Shown: in pieces, positions 18,172 through 26,937 of the stretch
Position numbering within the stretch: position 1 is the first letter of the stretch
Layout: every line of letters starts with the position of its first letter
DNA from: Sphingomonas sp. Leaf242
GTDB lineage: Bacteria; Pseudomonadota; Alphaproteobacteria; Sphingomonadales; Sphingomonadaceae
Direction: 5' to 3'
Length of the DNA: 64,000 nt
Assembly (NCBI RefSeq): GCF_001422045.1
Contig: NZ_LMLW01000007.1
Location: 671,784 to 735,783, forward strand
Made by a program: the position numbers and the translations under genes
The notes under the pieces: model-generated
Databases searched by the model: none
Told to the model about the DNA's origin: nothing
What the model saw: only the letters and a program-made list of their open reading frames with translations

Positions 18172-21100
18172 AGCGCACCCGGGCAGCGGAACGACCACAG
18201 GCCGCCGCGGCTGAACGGGTTGCGGTCGCTCGGTAATCCGACCAGCAGGGTCGCCGCACCGCCGCCGTCGCCGAACCGCGCCTTGATCGCCCGCTGCCCG
18301 GCATTCTGCTTGTCGGCCTTGTCCATAACCCGGAACAGCGCCCAGGGGCCCTCTGCGTTCCAATGCGCAATCTCGGCGCCGGGCTTCGGCTCGCTGGTCG
18401 GATCGGTCTGCGCTGGGCCGGGGCGATACAGGACCACCGACGCTTCGGGCAGGCCACCGCTGGCGGACCACAGCAACGGCTTGGCGCCGTTGATCGACGG
18501 CGTGAAGCGATAGCGCGTGCCGCCGCTCGCCACTTCGACCATGCCGACGTCGCTACCGAAGCTCGCCACGGAAATCTTGATCGGCAACCCGCCGACGAGG
18601 AGGTCGCGCAGCTCCCCAGCCTTGGCGAACGCCTCCGGGCTCGACGGGTTGAGCGACGCGGTGATCGGGTCCTCACTGCGCCAGCGCCAGACCGGGCCAT
18701 CGGTCTGCATCAGCGCCTTCAGCCGCGTCTGGACGAAGCCGTCGATGACGCCCCCCATCCCGAATACCCGCAGCGCATCAACCATCGACGCATCCTGCGC
18801 CGACGCCGCGAAGAAAGGGTAGTGCTCCTGGGCAACCTCCTTGCAGGCCGGCAGGACGGTTTGCGCGTAGGCATCCGCGATCGCGCCCTTCGCCGCGCCG
18901 ATCTGCGCCGACGCGCCGCCACCGGTCGCGCTCGAGACGAACCCCTGCAACTGCGGTGGCGCGCCGGCCGCGGCCGCCTTCACCGATGCCATCGCCGTCG
19001 CCATCCCCGCCTGCGTGGCATCCGCACCGCCGCCGCCGCCGACCGACTGCGCGGCCATCACCGCCTGCCCCGCCTCTTTCAGCGCCGCGACGAACTCGTC
19101 GACCGGTGCCGATCCGCGTCCGTCCCCGGCATAATCCTGGAGCGGCTGGAAATACGCGGCGATCTCCTCGCCCGCATCGATCCCGGAGGCCCGGTCGCGG
19201 TTCGCTTCCTGCGCGAAGCGCCCCAGTCGGGATCGGTTCAGGCCATAGCGGGTCGCCCGCGCCAGCCCCGCCTTCGCGCCGCCCTCGAAGATGGTGTTCT
19301 TGCGCAGTTCGAGCAGCACGCGCTTCAGCGGCGACGGACTCTTGGTGAACGCTCCGAACGCGACGGGATCGCGGAAATACGGCCCGGGCTGCAACGTCTT
19401 CAGCACGCCTTCCCACGCGGCGATATAGTCCTTGGCATAGAGACCCGCGACACCCGGCCGGACGTTGCTCATCTCGTCGCGGACGCCGCCGTTGCCGGCA
19501 TCGCCGCCCAGCACCCACAGGTCGCGCTTCAGGTCCTGCTGCACCGTCGCCAACCCGACCATGTACGCGCGCTCGTAGCCGGCACGCGTGAAGAAATACG
19601 GGATGCGCGCGGTCAGCACCTGCTTGGGATTGGCGAAGGCGAGCGCGTCGCCCTGCGACAGGATGTTCGCCATTTCCCACGGCGCGCCGGCGCTCGCCGC
19701 CTTCTGCCGCAGCACCGCATAGGCGCGATCGGCGAGCGACAGCGTCTGCACCGCCGCGCGTGCCTGCGCGACGAGCGCACCGTCGAGTGGCGGCTTCCGG
19801 TTCGGCCAGACGCTTGCCATGTCGGTATCGCCGAGCAGCGCATCGAGATGCTGCGCCAACTGGTCGCGCTCGCCTTGGCTGTCCGCCCCCGGATAGACCT
19901 GAGTCACCCAGTCGTTCGTCACCCAGGCGCGCACCGTCTTCGCGTCCATCGGACCCTGCTGGCCGAGCATCAGATACACTTTGAGCGGTTCGTACAGCCG
20001 CATCGGATCCGCGCCGTCGGTGCGCATCGCCGTCTCCAGCCGCAGCAGCAGGCGCGGGAGCATCACGCGGCGAAGGGCCTCGCGGTAGGTCTCCTCCGCC
20101 TCGCGGCTGAGGCTCGACTGATACAGGCCGAAGGTCATCGCGAGCGGCGGCCCGCCGGCGACGCGCGCAGCGTAGCCGCGGGGCAGCGTGCGCAACGCGT
20201 TCAGCCCCGGCAGCGCCGCGCGCAGGTCGGCATCGCCGTCGCGGACCTGGCGCAGATCGACGCCGGCGTCGCGGAGTTGGGCCTCGGCCGCCCCCGCCTT
20301 GTTCGCGAGATCGGCCTGGAAACTGCGATTGCGCGCATAGCTCACGCCCCATGCGACGAGCACCAGCGCGACCGCGATCCCCAGCCCGGCGATCGTCCCG
20401 ATCAAGCGGCTGCGCGTCCGCGCCTTTGCCCGCGGATCGGTGCTGACCAGCCCCGCCTCGGGGAACATCACCTCGCCGAGCAACCGGTTGAGGAAATACG
20501 CGCGGCCGCTCGACCCCGACGCGGCGGCGGGCTGGTCATAGACCTCGGCCATGCTCGCCATGATCCGGTCGAGCGGCGCGCCCTCCTGCAATCCGCTCGT
20601 CAGATAGAAGCCGCGCAGCACGCCGCCGGGCTCGTCGCCCGAGACGAACGCCCCGTCGAGGAAGCGCATCAGTCGTGCCCGCAGCGAGCGCATCTGCGCG
20701 GGCAGCCCGAGCATCAGGGCACGGCGGCGCGGGTCGCTCTCGTCGAACAGCCGCTTGGCCTGGCGGTCGGCGATCGCCTGCGCGATTTCGTCGAACGCCT
20801 TCGCCAGCGTCTCGGCATTCGCGCGGCCGTCGCCAAAGGTGAGCGTGCTGCCGAGCACCGCCCGCCGGCCCTCGACATCGAGGTCGTCGAAGAACTCGGT
20901 GAAGCCTGCCAGCAGATCGGCCTTGGTCAGCACCACATAGACCGGCGCTGCGACCTCCAGCGTCCGTCGCAGCTCGACCAGCCGACGGCGGACGGCGCGC
21001 GCGTGCGCATCGATCTTCGCGCAATCGCTGCGGACCAGTTCGTCGATGCCGATCGCGATCATGACGCCGTTGATCGGCTGGAGCGGGCGATGTTTCCGCA

Positions 21101-21668
21101 ACAGCGACAGGAACGCGTTCCACCCGGCGGAGTCGACCGCATGGTCCGAATCCTGCGTCGTGTAGCGCCCTGCGGTGTCGACCAGCACGGCCTCGTCGGC
21201 GAACCAGAAATCGAGATTGCGCGTACCGCCGACGCCGCGCACCGCCTGTTCGACGAACGGAAAGCGCAAGCCCGAATTGAGCAACGCGGTGGTCTTGCCC
21301 GATCCCGGCGGGCCGATGATCACGTACCAGGGCTGTTTGTAGAGATAGTCGCGCCGCTTGCCGGCCGCGCCTTTCAGCCGTGACAGCGCCTCGGTCATCC
21401 GCTGGCCGAGCGCCTTGCCCTCCTCGTCGACCGCGTTGGGGCCGGCGAGTTCGGCCGCGATCGCATCCGCCGCGCGCCGCGTCCGACGCCGCCGCAGGAA
21501 CGCCGCGAGGCCCCAGATCAGCGCGACCCCGACGACGCACGCGATGCGCACCCAAAGCGGCCGCATCGCGCTCACGAACAGCGGCAAGCCGAACGCGAGC
21601 AACGCCGCGAGCAGCACCGCGCAGGTGATCGTCACCGCCCACCAATTGCCAAAAAAGCGCCGCATCAC
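18168..21668 (-). CDS. tssM: T6SS membrane-complex protein TssM (IcmF)
   Basis: 1166 residues starting with adjacent GTG/ATG codons (21668 or 21665) behind AGGAT. Two membrane helices lie at about residues 10-60 and a third near residue 425 (IGTIAGLGIAVALVLVAWG). A cytoplasmic NTPase-like domain between them has an intact Walker A (GPPGSGKTT, residues 119-127). The rest is the large periplasmic IcmF/DUF1215 region, and the C-terminal TssJ-binding beta domain ends LWSFRCPGAL. TssM forms the inner-membrane core with TssL. The presence of a TssJ-binding end is notable because no tssJ is in the window. Confidence 0.95.
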   Translation of the reverse strand: MMRRFFGNWWAVTITCAVLLAALLAFGLPLFVSAMRPLWVRIACVVGVALIWGLAAFLRRRRTRRAADAIAAELAGPNAVDEEGKALGQRMTEALSRLKGAAGKRRDYLYKQPWYVIIGPPGSGKTTALLNSGLRFPFVEQAVRGVGGTRNLDFWFADEAVLVDTAGRYTTQDSDHAVDSAGWNAFLSLLRKHRPLQPINGVMIAIGIDELVRSDCAKIDAHARAVRRRLVELRRTLEVAAPVYVVLTKADLLAGFTEFFDDLDVEGRRAVLGSTLTFGDGRANAETLAKAFDEIAQAIADRQAKRLFDESDPRRRALMLGLPAQMRSLRARLMRFLDGAFVSGDEPGGVLRGFYLTSGLQEGAPLDRIMASMAEVYDQPAAASGSSGRAYFLNRLLGEVMFPEAGLVSTDPRAKARTRSRLIGTIAGLGIAVALVLVAWGVSYARNRSFQADLANKAGAAEAQLRDAGVDLRQVRDGDADLRAALPGLNALRTLPRGYAARVAGGPPLAMTFGLYQSSLSREAEETYREALRRVMLPRLLLRLETAMRTDGADPMRLYEPLKVYLMLGQQGPMDAKTVRAWVTNDWVTQVYPGADSQGERDQLAQHLDALLGDTDMASVWPNRKPPLDGALVAQARAAVQTLSLADRAYAVLRQKAASAGAPWEMANILSQGDALAFANPKQVLTARIPYFFTRAGYERAYMVGLATVQQDLKRDLWVLGGDAGNGGVRDEMSNVRPGVAGLYAKDYIAAWEGVLKTLQPGPYFRDPVAFGAFTKSPSPLKRVLLELRKNTIFEGGAKAGLARATRYGLNRSRLGRFAQEANRDRASGIDAGEEIAAYFQPLQDYAGDGRGSAPVDEFVAALKEAGQAVMAAQSVGGGGGADATQAGMATAMASVKAAAAGAPPQLQGFVSSATGGGASAQIGAAKGAIADAYAQTVLPACKEVAQEHYPFFAASAQDASMVDALRVFGMGGVIDGFVQTRLKALMQTDGPVWRWRSEDPITASLNPSSPEAFAKAGELRDLLVGGLPIKISVASFGSDVGMVEVASGGTRYRFTPSINGAKPLLWSASGGLPEASVVLYRPGPAQTDPTSEPKPGAEIAHWNAEGPWALFRVMDKADKQNAGQRAIKARFGDGGGAATLLVGLPSDRNPFSRGGLWSFRCPGAL

Positions 21669-21679
21669 TGGATATCCTG

Positions 21680-23125
21680 TCAGTAGCGCCGCGGCACGAC
21701 GATCTCGACGCGCCGGTTCTGCGACTTGCCTGCCGCATCGTCGTTGCTCGCGATCGGTACGGTGTCGCCGAGCCCCTTGGTGGTGACGCGCCCGGTCTCG
21801 CTCAGTTCGGTGCGGACGATGTCACCCACTGTTTCCGCGCGCGCCTGCGACAACGCCATGTTGTCGGGGAAGGCGAGCGAGGCGACCCGGTCGCTGTCGG
21901 CATGGCCTTCGACCAGCACATCGCCCTTCTCGTCCTCGATCGCGCGGCCGATACGGTGGAACAGCGGCTCACGCCCCGGCTCCAGCACGTCGGAGCCCGA
22001 CCGGAACAACTGGCCCACGGTGGTGCGGACGCGCACCGTCTGCGCATCTTCCTCGACGACCACCAGGCCTTCGCGGATCTCGGGCTCCAGGAACCGCTTG
22101 AGCTTGCTCGCCTGCGCGCTGTCCGCGGTGGCGATCGCCCCACCCGGCCGCGACAGAGTCAGCCGCGCCTCGGGCCGGAGGGCACCGAGCCGCTGGCCGG
22201 GCGTGTCGCCGCTCGACATCAGCATCAGCCGCAGCACGATGAACACCAGCAGCAACAGCCCCGCCGCGATCGCCGACGCCAGCGCGATCAGGCTCCAGAA
22301 GCCGAGCTTGCCGACCGGCGCGGTCTCGCCCCGCCAGCGCGGCGACAGTTCGGTTGCGGACTGCGACCGGACATGTGGCAACGCGCCCTGCAGCCGCGCC
22401 ATGATCTCATGCAGGCGGCGGCGGCCATCGGGCATGACCCGGAACCGGCCTTCGAACCCGGCGGCGAGGCACGCGTGGTACAGCTCGATCAGCGCGTAAT
22501 TGTCGTTGGGCACCCGCAGCATGTCGTCGACCAGCTGCCAGAACCGGTCGCCGCCGATATTCTCCTGGAAGAACTGCACGACCATCGAGCGGCGCGCCCA
22601 TTCGGCGCCGTCGGTGCCGATCGCCGGCAGGTTCTGCGCGACGTCGTCGGTGGTGGCGCAAACCGCGTATTTGGCACGCTGGCGCATTTCCTCCGAATAA
22701 TGCGGCGCGATCGCCTGGTCGAACCGTGCGATCGCCTGGCTCGCCTGCCGGTGGAACTCGGGCATCGCCAGCCGCACCCGCCCGCTGCGCACGCTCGCGA
22801 CCAACGCGAGCACCGGCTCGGCCACCGCCAGCATGATGTTGCGCACGACCCGCGGGGTCGCCGGCAACGGCACGTCGTCTTCGGCCAGCCGCGACGGCGC
22901 TAGGCCCCCGCCAGCAGACGGCATACCGGTTCGGGACAATGGCGGCGGCGTGCCATAGCCCGGATCGGCAGGCTGAAACCCCGCTGACCCACCGCCCCCC
23001 GCTGGCGAGAAGGGCGGCGGGAATGACGGCGGCGGTGGCGGCGGGGGGGACGCGCCCTGCTTCAGACCCTGAAGCGGTGAGGGGCGAAAGACGGTCTTGC
23101 CGCCGTTCCCGTCCTCGACGCTCAC
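21680..23125 (-). CDS. tssL: T6SS membrane-complex protein TssL with C-terminal OmpA domain
   Basis: 481 residues from the GTG at 23125, which overlaps the tssK stop as GTGA; in-frame GTGs at 23146 and 23149 are less likely. A Pro/Gly-rich N-terminal linker (PPPPPPPSFPPPFSP) precedes the DotU domain (residues about 90-290) with the membrane helix LIALASAIAAGLLLLVFIVL. The C-terminal third is an OmpA-like peptidoglycan-binding domain (VEGHADSDRVAS and NRRVEIVVPRRY), so this is the specialised form that anchors the complex to the cell wall. It partners TssM and TssK. Confidence 0.94.
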   Translation of the reverse strand: MSVEDGNGGKTVFRPSPLQGLKQGASPPPPPPPSFPPPFSPAGGGGSAGFQPADPGYGTPPPLSRTGMPSAGGGLAPSRLAEDDVPLPATPRVVRNIMLAVAEPVLALVASVRSGRVRLAMPEFHRQASQAIARFDQAIAPHYSEEMRQRAKYAVCATTDDVAQNLPAIGTDGAEWARRSMVVQFFQENIGGDRFWQLVDDMLRVPNDNYALIELYHACLAAGFEGRFRVMPDGRRRLHEIMARLQGALPHVRSQSATELSPRWRGETAPVGKLGFWSLIALASAIAAGLLLLVFIVLRLMLMSSGDTPGQRLGALRPEARLTLSRPGGAIATADSAQASKLKRFLEPEIREGLVVVEEDAQTVRVRTTVGQLFRSGSDVLEPGREPLFHRIGRAIEDEKGDVLVEGHADSDRVASLAFPDNMALSQARAETVGDIVRTELSETGRVTTKGLGDTVPIASNDDAAGKSQNRRVEIVVPRRY

Positions 23126-24462
23126 CGTGCGGCTCGCTTCACGCACCACAGCTCCATCCGGAGCTGCGGCCAGTCACCCGCGACGTGCAAGCCGAGCGCG
23201 GGCGCGGTGGCGAAATCGCGCCAATCGGGAACGCCGCGATCCAGTTCGAAATAGACATGCCCCGGCAGCACGCGGATCTGCGGCGGCGGCGTTGGTGTAT
23301 GCCGCAACGGCACGCCCGGCAGCGCGGAATCGACGATCTGCCGCATCTTCTGGACGGTGCCGATCTTGGCGATGGACGGGAAGATGCTGCGGATTTCCTC
23401 GACCGGCGACGCGGCCGACACCGCGAGATAGAAATAGCCCGTCTGGAACAGGTTGTGGTCGGTGATCTTCGAGACGTACGCTCCCGGCCCCGCTTGCTCC
23501 AACGGCAGCTGCACCGCGGACCGGTCGAACATCGCCGACAGCATCGACTGGAGCAGGTCGATCACCGGCTCGAAACAGGTCTGCGGATTCTCGTGATCGT
23601 AGCGCGGCAGCGGCGGTGGCCGGCGCTCGGGCCGGATCAGCGTCGCGAGTTCACCCGCCATCGCGATGAAGGACTCGTACAGCCGCTCGGGATGCACCGT
23701 CGGCAGATGCTGGAGATGCGCCAGCACCGGGATCCAGCGGTTGAGCGCCTGCAACAGGAGGAAGCTCACGAACGTATCGGAGCCGCCATCGGTCGCCTCG
23801 ACCGCACGCAGGGCGAGTTCCTCGGCGCGCTGGTCGGCACGGCCACCGATATCCGCGAGCGCGCCGCGCAACCGCAGCGAGGCGGCGATGTCGAGCGTCG
23901 GCGGAATGAAGCGGTCGTCGAACATCAACCGGCGGTTCTGCACTTCGCGAACGCGGGCGAGGCCGAGCGTGACGCGGCCATAGAGCTGATCGCGGGTCAC
24001 GCCGAAGCGGAGATTGGGGCTGCCGAACTCGATCGGCTCAGACGTGCGATCGTCCGAATAGGTGTCGGACACCTCCGCCTCCGACACCAGGAACCGCGCC
24101 TCGAGCGCACCGCCCTCGGCATCGCGAAACTGGACCGCACCCGATTGCTGCGCCGGCAAGGTGAGCGCGATCATCGCGTCGCGCGCATCCGCGGGCACGT
24201 CGAGCGGCGGCGGCGGCGGCAGGTCGTCGGGGATCGAAAACGGCGTCCCGTCCGGCATCACGCCCGATGCGCGGACGACCCCGAACTTGCCCAGCGTCGC
24301 CAGATCCTCATCGAGTACCAGCTCCGTCAGGCCCCAAGGCCAGGGCCGAACCGAATCGACCCGAGCCCGAATCAAGCCATCGATGAACCGATCCTGCGCC
24401 TGAAAATGCTGCGGCCGCAGGAACATACCTTCGTGCCATGCGACACGGTTCTTGCCAGCCAA
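23122..24462 (-). CDS. tssK: T6SS baseplate protein TssK
   Basis: 446 residues with a TTG start at 24462 behind GGGGGCGG. The N-terminus AGKNRVAWHEGMFLRPQHFQAQD is typical of TssK and full length, so no upstream ATG is needed. TssK trimers link the baseplate to TssL/TssM. First gene of the operon tssK-tssL-tssM-tagF-pppA-ppkA. The divergent M23 peptidase gene 127 bases away also begins with TTG. Confidence 0.95.
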   Translation of the reverse strand: MAGKNRVAWHEGMFLRPQHFQAQDRFIDGLIRARVDSVRPWPWGLTELVLDEDLATLGKFGVVRASGVMPDGTPFSIPDDLPPPPPLDVPADARDAMIALTLPAQQSGAVQFRDAEGGALEARFLVSEAEVSDTYSDDRTSEPIEFGSPNLRFGVTRDQLYGRVTLGLARVREVQNRRLMFDDRFIPPTLDIAASLRLRGALADIGGRADQRAEELALRAVEATDGGSDTFVSFLLLQALNRWIPVLAHLQHLPTVHPERLYESFIAMAGELATLIRPERRPPPLPRYDHENPQTCFEPVIDLLQSMLSAMFDRSAVQLPLEQAGPGAYVSKITDHNLFQTGYFYLAVSAASPVEEIRSIFPSIAKIGTVQKMRQIVDSALPGVPLRHTPTPPPQIRVLPGHVYFELDRGVPDWRDFATAPALGLHVAGDWPQLRMELWCVKRAAR

Positions 24463-24589
24463 TGATCCGCCCCCGTTTCGTTACGTCAGGGCACACGGTG
24501 CGCCACTAGGAAACACTTGCGGTTATTGCGCCCGCGAGGCTTTCAGACAATAACTTTCTTCGCACGCGCAGTTTTGAAGGCGATTTGGA

Positions 24590-26074
24590 TTGAACGACAG
24601 CGACGATGACGACCTGTCGTTCGATCCCCGAAGCTGGGATATAGGCCGACCCACTGCGCCGCCCGTGCCGTCGCCCAGGTCGGCGCCCCAGTCCCCCTCG
24701 TTCGATCCGCGAAGCTGGGGGAAAAGCGATCCTCGGCCCGCGCCGGAACAACAGCCCACGTCGCCGACGCCACCGTCGCTAGCGCCGGCGCCCGCCTTCC
24801 CCAAGTCGATAGCACAGCTCGGTCCGGCGATCCTGGCGGGTTTCGCCATCGCGTCGGGCGGTGCGGTCTGGGCCATATTGGATCGCCAGCCCGCACCGGG
24901 ACTGCAATCGGTCGCAGCAACCACGGCGCCCGCGAGCCCCGCCGCGGTTGCCGCCAGTCGTCGCATCCTCACCGTCGCCGGTGCCGGCGCGATCGGCCCG
25001 AGCCTCGTCGCGGCAGGGGTCGACGCGACCGAAGCCAACGACGCCGCGACGCGTGCGCGCGGCCCGCTGGGCGCGGGGAGCGACGACGTCCGCCTCGTGT
25101 TCGACATCGAGTCCGGCCATCTCATCCATCTCGACGCCACCCGCGAAGACGGCGCGGGGATCGCGTTGGCGCGCGGTGCCGGCGGCTTCACACAGCAGAT
25201 CCTGTCCGCGCATCTGGTCCAGCGGCTGACGATCGTCCGCGGCGAACTGGATGCGCGCGATTTCTACAGCGCGGCAGTCGCGGCGGGGATCAACGACACG
25301 CTGGTCAGCGACTTCGCCAACGCCTTCGCGTTCGATTTCGATCTCCAGCGCGAAGTCGCGCCCGGCGACATCTTCGAGGCGGGGTTCGAACAGCGCTACA
25401 ATGCGGCGGGAAACCCGGTCGGCGTCCCGGTCCTCGTCTACGCATCGCTGGAGACCGCCGCGAAATCGCGCGCGCTCTACCGGTTCACTCCGCCGGAGCA
25501 GAAGGGTGCGCCGGGGCAGAAGGGTGCACCGGGACAAAAGGATGCGACGGGGCCCAAATGGTACGACGCCAATGGCCGCAGCACGGTCCGCACGCTGATG
25601 CGGACGCCGATCGACGGCGCGCGGATATCGTCGCCGTTCGGGATGCGCGAACATCCTGTCCTCGGCTTCATGAAGCTGCACCGCGGTACCGATTTCGCAG
25701 CGCCGACCGGAACGCCGATCTTCGCCTCGGGCGATGCAGTGGTCGAGTTCGCCGGCTTGAAGGGGCCCAACGGTAATTTCGTGAAGCTGCGCCACGACAA
25801 TGGCTGGGAGACTCTCTACCTCCATATGAATCGCATCCTGCCCGGCATCATCGCGGGCGCACGCGTCGTGCAAGGGCGGCAGATCGGCGAGGTCGGCACT
25901 ACCGGCCGCTCGACCGGGCCGCATCTGCATTACGAGGTGCATATCGACGGCCAGCCGACCGACCCGCTGGCGCTCCAGATGGGTAAGAGCAGCGAGACGC
26001 TTACCGGTGCTGCGCTGAAGGCGTTCGACGCCCTGCGCGACCGCGTCGACGCCCGTCGAAGCGCCGCCAACTGA
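24590..26074 (+). CDS. Membrane-anchored M23 peptidase with collagen-like insert, T6SS-linked
   Basis: 494 residues from a TTG start at 24590 (AAGG seven or so bases upstream). A cytoplasmic Pro-rich N-terminus holds two FDPRSW repeats (residues about 11 and 39), then one membrane helix (LGPAILAGFAIASGGAVWAIL). The periplasmic part includes a short collagen-like Gly-X-Y run (QKGAPGQKGAPGQK, about residues 303-320) and a C-terminal LytM/M23 domain with intact zinc ligands: HRGTD (His364, Asp368) and HLH (His445, His447). M23 enzymes cut peptidoglycan cross-bridges. Divergent placement from tssK suggests it opens the cell wall for T6SS assembly, as MltE or TagX do elsewhere; that role is inferred. 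Confidence 0.88.
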   Translation: MNDSDDDDLSFDPRSWDIGRPTAPPVPSPRSAPQSPSFDPRSWGKSDPRPAPEQQPTSPTPPSLAPAPAFPKSIAQLGPAILAGFAIASGGAVWAILDRQPAPGLQSVAATTAPASPAAVAASRRILTVAGAGAIGPSLVAAGVDATEANDAATRARGPLGAGSDDVRLVFDIESGHLIHLDATREDGAGIALARGAGGFTQQILSAHLVQRLTIVRGELDARDFYSAAVAAGINDTLVSDFANAFAFDFDLQREVAPGDIFEAGFEQRYNAAGNPVGVPVLVYASLETAAKSRALYRFTPPEQKGAPGQKGAPGQKDATGPKWYDANGRSTVRTLMRTPIDGARISSPFGMREHPVLGFMKLHRGTDFAAPTGTPIFASGDAVVEFAGLKGPNGNFVKLRHDNGWETLYLHMNRILPGIIAGARVVQGRQIGEVGTTGRSTGPHLHYEVHIDGQPTDPLALQMGKSSETLTGAALKAFDALRDRVDARRSAAN

Positions 26075-26094
26075 CGCTCAGGCCCCACTAAGAC

Positions 26095-26937
26095 TCAGGA
26101 TTGTGTGGGACGACGGCGAGACAGCAGGACGAGCGGCACCAGCAGCGAAAGGAGGCCGATCGTCATCGCGACGCTCGCGTTCAGCCCGGCGTCCGATCCG
26201 CCCCATAATGCCTTGCCGACCAGATCGTAATCGACCAGCGCGCCATAGCCGCCGATACCCGGATTGGGATCGAGCCCGAACCCGAGCTGCTCTGCACCAT
26301 TCCACGCCAGATGCGCGCCGATCGCACCGGCCAGGCCTCCACCGCGCGCCGCCAGCAATCCGAACACCAGCCCGCCGACAAACAGGTTGAGCAGTTCGAT
26401 CGGCCCACGCAGGCCGCCCGCCACATGGAGAAGCGCAAATCCGAGCGCCACGACCGGCACAGCGATCCGCATCCCCCAAGCGGTAGCGACCAGAGGTTGC
26501 AGCCAGCCGCGAAAATAGGCTTCCTCCGCGGCGACCTGGATCAGGACGACGACCGCCCCGATCGCCAGCGACGTGATCGACAGCGATGCTCCAGCGCCCC
26601 GAACGAGCGTTCCTGCGATCGCCGCGTAGCCGATCGCGAGCAACAGACCGCCGAGACCGATCGCTGCACCCTGCGCTAGCGTCACTCCCGGACGCGCCCC
26701 AAGGTTCAACGTCGCGATCCCCGTCAATCGACCGCCGACGATCGCCATCACGAGCAGCGGCACGAAGATCGCCAGCGTGAACACGGTCTCGCCATAGACC
26801 CCGTCCGCCCCGATCACCCCCGACGCGGCGATCAGCTGGGGGCCAAAACCGACGACCAGCGCGGCCATCGTGAAGCCGGCAGCCGCCGCCGTCGCCACTC
26901 TCATGGGCGAGCCTTTCGCTGCACCCGGAACGCTCAT
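26095..26937 (-). CDS. CPBP family intramembrane metalloprotease
   Basis: 280 residues, about eight membrane helices. The CPBP (Rce1-like) motifs are intact: EEAYFRGWL (glutamate pair and arginine), FALLHVAGG and GAHLAWN. The start overlaps the CHAT gene stop by ATGA, so it is the last gene of the TPS operon. It ends 20 bases from the convergent M23 gene. CPBP proteins act in protein processing or as immunity to peptides in some operons; here a role in maturing or guarding against the TPS-CHAT products is speculative. Confidence 0.9.
   Translation of the reverse strand: MSVPGAAKGSPMRVATAAAAGFTMAALVVGFGPQLIAASGVIGADGVYGETVFTLAIFVPLLVMAIVGGRLTGIATLNLGARPGVTLAQGAAIGLGGLLLAIGYAAIAGTLVRGAGASLSITSLAIGAVVVLIQVAAEEAYFRGWLQPLVATAWGMRIAVPVVALGFALLHVAGGLRGPIELLNLFVGGLVFGLLAARGGGLAGAIGAHLAWNGAEQLGFGLDPNPGIGGYGALVDYDLVGKALWGGSDAGLNASVAMTIGLLSLLVPLVLLSRRRPTQS

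Noticed and set aside
18171..18471. Longer in-frame start for tagF
   Set aside because: The extra 100 residues overlap tssM and are Arg/Pro-rich antisense-like sequence; the GTGA overlap at 18171 and the family N-terminus fit the short form.
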